Positions 33,801 to 44,700 of a stretch of 64,000 nt of DNA are shown here, in pieces. Position numbers and translations under genes: made by a program. The DNA is from Desmodus rotundus (Eukaryota > Chordata > Mammalia > Chiroptera > Phyllostomidae), in assembly GCF_022682495.2 (NCBI RefSeq), contig NC_071389.1:13383199-13447198 (forward strand). Reading direction: 5' to 3'. The notes under the pieces were generated by a model. It was not told where the DNA came from, ran no database searches, and worked only from the letters and a program-made list of their open reading frames with translations. Each line of letters begins with the position of its first letter. The first letter of the stretch is position 1.

Positions 33801-35879
33801 CCAACGCAGATGGCAGAACTTCAGTTTAAGGAAGGCTTCACGGAGGAGGTGATAACCAAGCTGAGGGCAGTGGAAGTAGAACTTAGCCCCCCCATCACCC
33901 CCCACCTCTGCACCCAGTAAGGGGGAGGGGAGGGTGCCAGCGGGAAGGAATAGCAGGTGCGAAGGCCGCACACAGAGAAGAGCATCAGGTGCAGCAGCCA
34001 CAGAGAGAAACAGAAGACAGACCATGAAGGCCTTTGCTTCTCAGGCCAAGGGGCTGGGCTTCCTCCTGGGACAGCCGGGTCACTGCAGGGGGCAAGCAGG
34101 GTAGTGTTGTGCTTTAGAAAGCCCCCCTTGGCTGTGGGTGAAAGCGGGATTGGAGGTGGGGCACAGGAGGCCTGGGCAGAGGGAGGAGATAGAGTTAAAG
34201 ACAGGATGGGGCGGACTCTGTGGGCCGCTCTGCTGGGGGAGACCGCAGTGAAGCTGAGCCCCTGCCCACCACTAGCTCCAGGCTGGGGCCCGGCTGTCTC
34301 CACCTCATCAGCACTCTCTCCACAGCCCCTGGCTGTCACCAGCAGCCCCAGGAAACATCCCCTCTGAGAGGCAGAGGAGAGGGCCTGATGGACCTGTCAC
34401 CACAATGCCATCCCGCCCGCCAGCCCCCTCACCGGGTAATCTGCTTTCACCAGGAACACTGTCCTTCAGCTCTGAGCAGGAGGGCGGGTGCACAGGGCTG
34501 AGTGGCCAGCCGCCTTTCTTCCCCGAACAAATGACCTTGGGCCAGGCTGGAACAGCTTGGCTGGAATTCAAACAACTCGCCCCCGGCAGCCCAGGCTCTC
34601 AGTCCGTCTTCCACTCTCCTCCCAGGGAGTAAATCTGCATTTGGGGCAATTCCAAATTAAACTGGACTCTAGGGAGCTCCTTCTAGGTGACCCCGGGCCA
34701 CCGATGAGTCTCGAGCTTCCAAGTTACACTCTTGTCTCTTCCCTGAAAATCCTGCCCGGCGGAGGGGGACCCGCAGAGTCTGAGTGTCAGACACCCTTGG
34801 GCTTGCGTCTCAGCTGGGCTGCTTCCTAGCTGGGTGGCCATGGGGAAATCACCGCTCTCTCTGGGCCTGTGACTCCTCTCCTCCTCCCCCCGCACGAGCA
34901 GGCCATCCCCACCCTTTGACCCTGCAGTAGCTTGGGCATCCCCGCCCCACTGCCGCGAAGTGATCTGTTCTAGGCCTGTGTGTGCCGTCAGACTATTGGT
35001 TCCTGAGGGCAGTTAATGTGCCCCGGTGCCCAGCGCCCAGCTCAGCACCCCCGCCCCCACCCTAACACTGCTGGGACAGCATGGGCTGCAGGTAAGCGTA
35101 GGGTTCTTCTTTGACCATGTGACAGAGAAGCAAAGGGGTCCACGAGTTGGGGTGGGGGTGGGGGGTGGTTGCCCCCATGGAGCACAGGGGTGGTGGCCCT
35201 CAGCTTGCAGTGCAGTGACGGAGGCGGCTCCATGAGCAAGATGGCCTAACACGGGACCGGGTTTCCTCTGTGCTGTCGTGTCCGAGAGGGACGGGCAGCA
35301 GCGTTGGTGGTAGCAGCTGGGAAGGCAGCAGCAGAGGTGCGGGTGGGAGTGGCCTCGGTGCTGGTCCTGAACCCGGCTCTGGCTCCTCCTATCAGACCGT
35401 CCTGTTGGTGGTGGAGCCCCCGCCCCTCCCGAAACACCCTCTGCTTCTGCGGTTTTAATGAAAATCAGACAGGGATCTGTACAGCTGCTCAGCATTTCAA
35501 TACATTCAATATTGGATATTATCAAGTCACCCTCTGAAAACTTTTCCCTGCTCTGGAGAGGTGCCACCAGCATCCACCCACCCTCCAGTACCACCCACAC
35601 ACTCACACCCACAGCCAGTCATTGTCACTAGTCACTCTGTTACACACCCACCCGTACACCCTGTCTCTCTGTCCCTCCCTGCCTCCCCACTTCTCTGTCT
35701 GTCTGTCTCCTGCAAACCCAGAGCTGCTCCCATCTGTCAGAAGGCTGACGTGGGCTCCTCTCCTAACAAGGCAGAACGACGATAAGGTTATTTTTTCATA
35801 TCAGGGATATTAATACTCCTCTTTCTGATAATGAGCCACAGCCTGATCCCTCCTGCTCTCTGAGGAAGGGCTTGGGGCT

Positions 35880-36115
35880 GCACAGGGAGAGTTGTGATGT
35901 AGGAGGGCCTACTACGTGCCAGGCACTGTTTTGATCGTCACCACCCTAAAGAACAGGAGGAGGCGGTATCCCCATCTTACAGACCAGGCCCTGAGGCTCA
36001 GAGAGGTCAGGTGATCTCCGCAAGACGCACAGCACACAGGCAGGGTTAGGTCTCAGATTTGAACCAGGTCTGCCTCTGAAGCCCAAGGTCTTTGCTGCTT
36101 TCCAACAAATCCAGA
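35880..36115 (-). repeat. MIR SINE, reversed
   Basis: The landmarks are TACTACGTGCCAGGCACTG, CCCATCTTACAGACCAGGCC, CTGAGGCTCAGAGAGGTCAG and AGATTTGAACCAGGTCTGCC. Confidence 0.8.
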
Positions 36116-36524
36116 GATGTCCCCCCAGCCGCTGCCCAGAGGCCCCGTCACCCTGACACTCCAGAGGAGGCCCCACTCTATCCCACGGTCGGGCTGAGAA
36201 GTGAAGCCCAGCTCTGGCTCAGTAATGCAGCCAGGGGCCAGACAAGGCCCTGAAGATCCTGGACTTGCCAGAACCTCCCTGCCCACCCCCTGCTGCAGCC
36301 CAGTGGTGGCCCGTCCCTGGGGCCATGAGCTCCTTTACCTTTCCCCCCAGAAATCTGAGGGGCTCAAAGAAGGGCCAGCACACCCCCTGGCTAACCCACA
36401 GATCAATGGCCCACTGGGGCACCTGCTCGCTCCCTTACCTCTGGCCAGCCGGAGTCTCCGACTTTCCACTCATCCGAGCCCCCAGGGCTCTCCCCACTCC
36501 CAGCTGCCATGGGGGCTCTGGAAC

Positions 36525-36690
36525 CACGGGCCTGAGTATGAACTCCAAGCAGGCCACTTTAGTAGCTGTGGCATCTTGGACAAATTATGTTGCCACATCT
36601 TATTCCCTCATTTATGAAGTGCAGATAAAAACAGAACTTACCTCAAAAGGCTGTGAGGAAGATTAATAAGGATAGTGGATATTCTGTCAC
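36525..36690 (+). repeat. MIR SINE
   Basis: The landmarks are GCATCTTGGACAAATTATGT, CCCTCATTTATGAAGTGCAG and GCTGTGAGGAAGATTAATAA. Confidence 0.75.
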
Positions 36691-37744
36691 ATTACCCTAG
36701 ATGTCGAGAGCCCTGGAGGCCTTCCCCCGACACTGGTCAGCGTCCCAAACAGGTAATGAGGTTTGTCTAGAATCACGCAGGCAGGCCGTGGCGAAGAGAA
36801 GCTAGCCCCGGTGCCAGGTCTGGGCCAGGACTTGGAGGGAGCCTGGGCCGAGGCAGAAGTCCTCACACGGAGGGCCGCCCGCGTGCAGGTGTCGAAGACT
36901 TGGTGCCCAGCCAGAGCAGAGGCTGTCCGTGCTCTCACAGGAAGGCAGGACCCATGTGTGGGTCGGATAATCACACGTGTGCAGGTGGGTGAGCCCAAAC
37001 TGAGCCCAGGGTGCAGAGAGCGGGGAGGTGGTGACTGGCGAGGGTCCAGACCACCCGGACAGGGACTTACTTGTAGCTTGATAAGCCTTTGGATCTGTAT
37101 CATGTGAGAACAGCGGAAGGCTCTGGAAATCAGGAGAGGGGAAGGCACAGACAAGAGCTGACCATGAGCCTTGGCACTGAACGGGCTTTCTGGCTGCAGT
37201 GTGCTGCGTGACCGAGGGGCCCTGAGAGTGTGCCGGAGGGCAGTGGCGGGGCCAGTGCAGGTGTCCCAGTGAGAGCTGACGGGGACTCAGACCAGCCTGG
37301 TGGCAGTGGCGAGGAGTGGATGCATGCAGGGTGTGATTTGGTGGTAAAATCCAAGGGCTTGGGATGTGCCAGACACACAGCTGAAGGAGAAGGAGGGACG
37401 GAGACCAAGTTCACATTCCTGACTTGCACGGCTGGGTGGAGGGCGGTGTCAAATGAGGACAAGGCATGGGACAGAGTCATGGAGTGTGGTCCAGGGCAGG
37501 TGGTGTGTAAGGGACCATGGAGGTGGTAATGGAAGAGGAGAGACTGAGAGAGAAAGATCCGTGAGGACAGATGATTCTTTCAGGAAGCTTGCTGGGAAGG
37601 GGAGGAGAAAGGGAGAGGGCAGCAGGCGAGGGAACGAGGGATAGAGGGGTGGCTGGTTCTATTCAGGACAGAAAAGACTGCAGCCAGACCTGTGAGGCCC
37701 GTGGCATCTCGTCACGTCTCCCGCCCGCTCTGCTGCTTGCCCGT

Positions 37745-37880
37745 GGTTCTGAACTGGGGAAGTGATTGATTCCGTGTAAACAGGAGGACACAATTAGTCT
37801 GTGCGTGCCTGGTCATTAATAAGCTTCTTATGTATTTATAACAACACTTCACTTACCCTCCAACCTGAGAACAAATATCC
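37745..37880. promoter_or_regulatory. Candidate conserved noncoding element
   Basis: An AT-rich block carries a forkhead-type GTAAACA (37776-37782) and homeodomain cores in CACAATTAGTC and GTCATTAATAAGC. It shows no repeat similarity that I recognise. Confidence 0.4.
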
Positions 37881-38584
37881 TGAGACCAGCCAGGAATAAG
37901 CAGAAGAGACCCCTGAGCAGCCACGATCATTGACACTAGACTCCCTTTCTTCACTCCTGGGGACGTTCCTCACCTAGAACCCACCCACTCTGACCTCACC
38001 TGCAACTCTAATAAACACGCAGGGTTTCCCAGTCCACCAGAGCTTAGAAGCCGCGCCTTAGGAGGCAGTGGGAGGCTGTCAGAGGCAGGAGCCCTACAGG
38101 AGAGAGGCGGCAGCTGGCAGCTTCAGAGTGGGGACAGACACAGTGACACTATGAACGCAGAGACCCCGGGGTCCTCCGGAGGACAAGGGCGGATAGGCCC
38201 ACGCACCTGCATGGCCCGAAAGGCACCTCTGGCTCATACTGTCCCGTTAGCAGCGGTCTGAGCCCACTCAACACTGGGAGCGTTCCCACATCCAGATGCA
38301 ATGATTCTGTGTTCCCAGAGAACCCCAAGAGCTAAATGACGTTCGGTATTTTCTGCTTAAAGAGAACTTTATATTAAAAAAAATATTTTAAATTGTAAAT
38401 TTTACCTTACGTTTTTGGTGCTTACAGTTCCTGAAATATTCCCTTATGTGGAAGGGGGCCTTGTCATTGCCCATGTAATGGCCTGCCTCCCGTTAGACTG
38501 GAGTGAGTCCAGGACGGCGCCCGTGGGGTCCACCGTCTCGTCCCCGCGCCTGGTGCCACGCCACAGCGGGGCTCAATGCAGAGT

Positions 38585-38760
38585 TGTTGAATTAGTGAAT
38601 TAACAAATTAATCTCATGTACCAGGCAACAGCCACTCGACAACTATATTATTTCATTTTAATGTCATCTATTTCTTTTTGCTTTTTAAAACGTGGCTACA
38701 CGGGAAAAACTTGACTTGTCTATGTGGCACGCACTGTATTTCTAATTGGCAGGGCTGCCT
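38585..38760. promoter_or_regulatory. AT-rich block with clustered TAAT cores
   Basis: The block contains TTGAATTAGTGAATTAACAA, ATTAATCTCATG, TTTTAATGTCATC and TCTAATTGGC. The sequence just before it looks like an L2 end, so the left part may be repeat-derived. Confidence 0.3.
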
Positions 38761-40109
38761 CGGATGCTCCGGCCCTGCCTGGCGCTAGCAGTGAAGTGAG
38801 CGGTTTCAACGCATCCCTCTGGTCCCGGTGAATCTCTCCCATGCAACATAAGCTCCTTCCATACTCGTTTCTGGGGCTGCCTCCCCTCCAGCCTGGAAGG
38901 CTTCTAGGGCAGGGTCTATCGTATTGGCTGGGAACCCCAGCGCCGGCCCAGAGGAGTGCCAGCACCACGCTCCCTTCCTGCCGCTTAGAACTCAGGAAAA
39001 CAGGAGGAGCAGGCCCACTACAGATGGGAAAATGGAGGCCCCGATCCAGGAAGCCATGGGGGCCTCGTGTTGGGAGCCCGGCTCTTGCGAAGATCTCCAA
39101 TGGCGCCATCACCCAGCTGGAAAAGAAGGGGAGGTTTCCATACAAACTCAAGGGCTGCCCCACCCTCCCACTCTAGTCCCCTCGCAGAGTGAACCAAGCA
39201 GAGAGGGAGAGGGGGCTGGCGTTGGGGCTTTCTCTGTAGGCGCCTAGGCTCCGCTGAGACTAGCTTAGTAGGATAGCTTCAGACAACGCGGGGTCCAGAG
39301 CACGGTTAGGGTGGCTCAGGGATGAGTGGACTTCACCACTAGGCACTGTGCCCGCCCTGCACACTCACACACACCCATCTCTCCTGCCAGAACCACCTCT
39401 TTTACCAAAGTGGCCCCCTGCATGGTTTCCTCATCTGCAAAATGGTCAAAACCCAGGTGTGGTTGGCTCTACCTTTACCTGGGGGTACGGAACCCCAGGC
39501 CCCCACAAAGGGCTCCTCCTCCGACACATATTTCTGGGAGCCCTGGCCGGGGCAGGGGTTGCCCACGACTGCTTGTGACTGTGTGCTGACTGCATTTTTC
39601 TGCCTTGCCTTGCGCGTGCCCCCAAAGCCCCAGAAGTGAGGTGCCAGCCATGGCCTCTTCCCTCTGAGCAGACCTGGAGGACAGCCTGGAGTCCCGTGGG
39701 CCATGGCCACTCCACCCGCGGGTTTGCCCACACTGTGGTGCTGTTGCCATGTTTGCATTAGCTGCCGACTTTCAATATTAACAGACACCACATAAAAAGT
39801 CCGGATATACAACCTCTCCTGAAAATGCAGAAAACTGGGCTCACGTGCCCACGGCAATGTTGGCCGGAGCTGGGGACACTTTCCTGGCAGGTTTCGCTAG
39901 GGTCCTGCCGTCTTCTGCGGGCATTTGTGTTTGCCCCTCGGGTCTAGTCCAGTTTGCTCCCCCGCCCTTCACAGCAACCCCGAACGGCCTCTACCCTGTC
40001 TGCCTGAGCTCCTCTGCTAACGGGGCTTACTACATCTTGGAGGACCTGAGCTCTTGGGAAAGACTCCTAATCTGGGCAGTCTTCCCCCTTCTGTGACGGA
40101 GACGCACAG

Positions 40110-40325
40110 GGGAGAGTGAGCTTTAGAGCCCAGTGGATCTGGGTCTGAGCTCCTCTCCAGCATCTGACCAGCTGTATGATCTGGCAAATGATGGCCTTTC
40201 GTGCTTCAGTTTCTTTAGCTGCACTCCCCACAGGGCTGAGTGGTGCTTAAAGTAGAGCGAGTTTGGGAAGCTCCTAAAGCAGGGGCTGGCACAAGGCACA
40301 CGCTCCCCAAATAGCCTTTATCGTG
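40110..40325 (+). repeat. MIR SINE
   Basis: The landmarks are CCAGCTGTATGATCTGGCAA, GTGCTTCAGTTTCTTTAGCT and GCTGGCACAAGGCACACGCT. Confidence 0.75.
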
Positions 40326-40659
40326 CTATGGAACTTCCTGCCACACGTCCAGCTCTGCCCCGTGAGCACAGGAGCTGGGAGTGCCGTCGGAGGGCCCTGA
40401 GCGATCCTCTGTGCCCGTCAGAAGTTAGGGGCAAGGTGAGGACCCCGTCCCAGTGGGCAGCCACACCTGAGGGCCAGCTCGGGGGGAGCTGGAGACCTCT
40501 TATCTTCTTCCGGGACAACGTGGGCCACCAGGGTCCACACCTGGAGAGATCCCCAGGTCCCTGCCCTCCCCACACAGCTTTCCCGGGATGAGATGCCTAC
40601 TCCAGGGAATGGAACTGGAGGTGGGGAAAGTGAAGATGGGGAAAAAGCAGGAAGTGTTA

Positions 40660-40905
40660 ATCACCTTCATCCATGAACAGCTGCCACCTGGCTGTGTGCC
40701 CGGCAGCAGGAGGGGCACTTTACCTGAGTCCTTGGATATAATTCTCACAACAGCCCCAGGACTTCAGTTCTATTGTCCTTGTTTTACAGACAAGGAAGCT
40801 GAGGCTCAGAGAGGTTAGGAAACTTGCCCAAGGCCACAGACAGAGTCAGGAAAATCCCGCTTGTCTGTCTGGTCCCAGAGCTTGTGCTCTTGACCATGGC
40901 TCTCT
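40660..40905 (-). repeat. MIR SINE, reversed
   Basis: This is one of the best-preserved copies: GATATAATTCTCACAACAGC, TTTTACAGACAAGGAAGCTG, AGGCTCAGAGAGGTTAGGAA and ACTTGCCCAAGGCCACAGAC. Confidence 0.85.
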
Positions 40906-41179
40906 AAGATGAGGGTGGCCCCCTCGTGCCCAGTCCTGGGGTTGGGGGAGGGGAGAGAGCTTTTACCTAAAAGTTTGTCTTTAAGTGGTCTCTGAGCCTC
41001 TGTTCGTGAACTAGTGTGTGTGTGTCACCGTGCGAGGCACTTCGTGTGGGCAAATGAGTCTGAGCCATGTAAGAGTGAGTGTGCAGGTGGATGTCGCCCT
41101 TGTGTGTGCACACGGGGACTTCTCCCAGTGGGTCTGCATGTCCTGGTGTGGCCGGGGTCGTCCTGTGGCTCCGGGCACG

Positions 41180-41730
41180 CTGGCTCTGAGTCCACGTGCG
41201 AACATGGGGCGAAGAGAGCGCGCCACCCGCGAAGGTGAGGGCGGGTGAGTGCGAGCGTGCGCACGTGCATTGGTGGTGTCCGCCGGCCGGGTGTCAGCCT
41301 TGCGGGCTGCGTGCCCCCCACCCCTCGCCTCGGTGCTGATTGGCTCGGCGCCGTGACGGGTCGGCCCCCGCCCCGGGCGGCGGTGGCGGCGGCGGCGGGC
41401 GCGTGTGCCCGCGTGTACGCCGTGAGCCGGCGTGTGCGCCGGTGTGTGCGCCCGGCCGCTGGGTGTGCGGGAGAGCCAGGGAGCGCGCCGACGCGCGGGC
41501 GGCCGCGGCCGAGCCCGAGGGTGAGCGGCGCCCCCGCCCTCCCGGCCATGGCCCCCGCCCGGGGCCGCCTGCACCCCGCGCTCTGGGTCGTCACGGCCGT
41601 GGCGGCGGCGGCCACGAGCGTGTCCGCGGCGCGCGGCGAAGGTGAGCGGCGGCTGCGGGGCTGGGAGGGGGGGCGGGGGCGGCCGAGGGACCGGGGGGCG
41701 CGGCGCGCGCTGCCCGAGGCTCAACTTCCA
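41180..41730 (+). promoter_or_regulatory. EPHA8: EPHA8 promoter and exon 1 CpG island
   Basis: CpG density rises sharply over this stretch and falls again in intron 1. It contains an inverted CCAAT box (CTGATTGGCT, 41336-41345) about 200 bases before the ATG. A palindromic E-box (CACGTG, 41262-41267), GC-box-like CCCCGCCCC and a GGC repeat (about 41377-41399) are also present. No TATA box was seen. The transcription start cannot be placed from sequence alone. Confidence 0.75.
41548..41641 (+). CDS. EPHA8: EPHA8 exon 1 (start codon and signal peptide)
   Basis: The ATG at 41548 sits in GGCCATGG, with G at -3 and G at +4, a strong initiation context. It opens [16 protein letters not shown] hydrophobic, Ala/Val-rich core then ends SVSAARGE, as expected of a cleaved signal peptide. 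The donor is GAAG|GTGAGC at 41642, phase 1. The exon lies in a CpG island. Confidence 0.96.
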
Positions 41731-44700
41731 TTCCCTGGATCTTGAGCGCCAATGGGGCTGGATCCTTGGGCATGGGGGAACAGGGATTGCACCGGGGGAG
41801 ACCCGGGGTCAAGGGACAGAGGGATGGAGAGGGGGACAAGACTGGGGGATGAGGGAGAGAGGCAGGGGGTACTGGAGGATAGGGCTGAGGGTTAGGAGCT
41901 GGGGACAGAGAACCGAAGATCGGACACTGGGGACAGGGACAGGATGGGAGACAGCAGCCGGGAGAAGAGATATAGAGCAGAGGGGACAGAGAACACAGGG
42001 GACGGGGTGGGGAGAGAGAACAGTGTGACAGAGGGCCACAGAGATGCAGGATGAGACTCAGAGGGCTGAAGGAGAAGGGGCAGGGACACGTTGAGAGATA
42101 GGGACCAATATCTGAGAAACGAGGACCAGAGAGAACAGGACAGGGTTTGGGGGAAGACAGAAATGAGGGGCAGGGCATGAGTCTTGGACGTGGCTGGGGT
42201 GCAGGGCTGGAGGACTGAGGGGGAAGGAGGGACAGAAGCTGGGGAGGGTTCGCTGGTAGGGAGGCAGCTTTGGTGGGCAGGGAGGGGCGGCTTTGGGAGG
42301 AAGGGCTAGTGAGGAGAGACCTGAGGGGTTAGTGGACGAACTGAGTCAAGCAAGGCTCAGGAGATCAGGGTCTTGTCCAGAGGCAAGATTGGGCCAGTCT
42401 GGTCACTTGGAGACACAGGGGAGGGAGGCCAGGTTGTGAACTGAACCAAAGGGTCTGGTAGATGACCTCCTGGTGATGGCAGGGGGCAAGGAAAGCTGGG
42501 GGGGGGGGACATCCATCAGGCTCCCCCAACACCTAGGCAGGGCCTCACACCTACACACACACAGGATGCTGCCCTGCGTTCTGCTTTCTGCCCCGCCCCC
42601 ATCCTAGACCTCCTCTGCTGCCCAGAGGAGGCTGGACCTAGTGCGCTGCGCTGGCTCCTGGCTGATGTCCTGGGTCCAGAGCTGGTCTCACCCTGGCAGA
42701 ATGAACTTCCAAATTCAGGGAGCTTCAGAGACAGTGTCTGTCATGCACACTCAGATACACCCCCCACACACACAGCTTACAGAGACACATCAGTACCCTC
42801 AAGCACGCACACAGACACACATCGGGATTCACACGCACAGACCCAGGCCTGTAGAGACTCACATGCGTGGACAGCCCCTCCGCCCACTGTCAGACGCACA
42901 GAAATGCAGGCAGCACAAGTGTGCACACACATACATGTACAGGGGCGTACACTTGAAAATACACACATTCGTGGGCGGACACCACATACAAGAAGGCCCT
43001 CAGACTTGCATTTGTGCCCACGGAAATGGGTGTGCACAGAATAAATGCAGACTGACTTAGGAAAACGCAGAGTCTCCAGTGCATGGGTCACACAGGGAGC
43101 AGGGACCACAGCACGGGAGCTGAACAGCCCGGCTGGGGTGGGTAGTGATGAGGTGCAGGTTCCTGGGACCCCAGGAGAGTCGGGAGGGGACAGCCAGCGA
43201 CTCTCAGAGCTGTGGTCTCAGAAGCAGTTTTCCCAGGGGCGGGGACCGGGGAGGAGGCAGCCTCTTCACCCAGCAGGGCTCTGAAGGGACCCCTATCAAG
43301 GCTCCGGGCGTTGGGTGGTGCACTCTCAACTCCTTGATCCAACTCCTCAGGGAGGAGCCAGCACCCTCCAGAGTGCAGGCTGGCAAACGCCGGAGTTCCT
43401 CCGGGGAGGGGCCTTCGGGGAGGAGAGGCCAGTGGCCTGAGAGAAAGGAGTGTCCGCATTCTCTGTCCCGGGAGGAGCAGCGGGGTAGGAGGCGAGATCC
43501 ATGCAGAGAGGGAGGCGGGGAAGTCCGAGCAGGAGATATGGGGGGACACATTGTCTGTGCCTGTGTGGTCAGTGCAGCAGGGTACCCATAGCTGGGTGGG
43601 GGAGCCGTGCATGGAGACCTCGGGAACAGGTTCCACGTGGGGCAACCAGGAGTCCCTTCCAGCTCAGCTGGTGAAGAACCAGGATCAGCCGGAAAGACAT
43701 TGGGCCTTGAGGAGGGGGCTCTGTTCCCAGCTGGGGTCCCAAAGGTGACAGTGCCCCAGGCTGGTCAAGTGCCCCTGTGCCAGGTCCCTCCCTGGGCGGG
43801 GGTGGTGGGGTGGGCCCTGCACCTGCAGAGATGCCGGGCTGGCAGCCCTTTGTCACTCCGTGGTGGGGATTACCCACCACTTCGGGTGATCTCGGAAGCA
43901 TCCACGTCCCAGCTGACATCCCTGGCCACCCCGAGTTCTCCAGCCTCACCATCATGCGCTGTGTCCTCAGGGAATGTAAATCAATTTAAGTATTAGTCTC
44001 AGCGAAATGGAATGGGGGAAGGTGACGGTGCTGGAGAAAAAAGAAATCTCATAATGCCTTCCACAGTCGAACAGGAAAGGCTTCAGAACTGTCTGTGCCT
44101 CTCAGAGCGGGAGATGGGTCCGTTCGATCCCCCAGAACGGCCGGGCGGGCCGGCCCAGGAGGGGGGGCGCCCGTGAACATCCCGCAGATGAGGAAACTGA
44201 GGCACAGGGGGGTTAAGTGATTTGCTTTCACTGAAGGCCTTAAGAGACCATCTGGTCCAACCCTTACATTTGCAAGTGGGGAGACGGGCCCAGAAGAGGG
44301 AGTTGACGTCACAGACGTCACACAGACCCACAGTCCGGCAGCACAAGAGGCAGGAGAGAGCCCAGCCCCAGTGGCCAGAAGGGTGTGAACGTCCTTGGGG
44401 ACTCAGGTCCCGGCCAGGTGGGCTGAGGGCTGGAATTCTCTCCAGCCCGGATAAAACCTCCTGTGGGCCTAGAGCTGCCTGGGAAAGGGAAAGTCCTTCT
44501 GTGTCCCCCAGACAGGAGGGGACATGAAATAGGGAAGAGGAGGACAGAGGGAGGAGAGGGGAGGGGAGGAGTAAAGAAGGGTCTGGAAGAAATTAGAACA
44601 AGCAGCCCCGGAGTCCTGTGGCTCTTCCGGAATCTGATAGAATCGACTTTTGACTTATCTTTGGATTATCTGCGTCCCTGGGCTGGCTGATCAAGACTCT

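Larger units (their letters stand above)
33801..41179. other. Intergenic region, right part, upstream of EPHA8
   Basis: No gene could be supported. MIRs lie at 35880-36115 (-), 36525-36690 (+), 40110-40325 (+) and 40660-40905 (-). Ancient-repeat copies lie at about 33820-34230 and 37230-37640. AT-rich blocks at 35445-35545, 35782-35850, 37745-37880, 38335-38420 and 38585-38760 are the best regulatory candidates. Confidence 0.6.

Noticed and set aside
41011..41724. 237-residue open frame on the - strand over the EPHA8 promoter
   Set aside because: It is antisense to the CpG island. High GC removes stops, and the product is an Arg/Pro/Ala-rich low-complexity chain.
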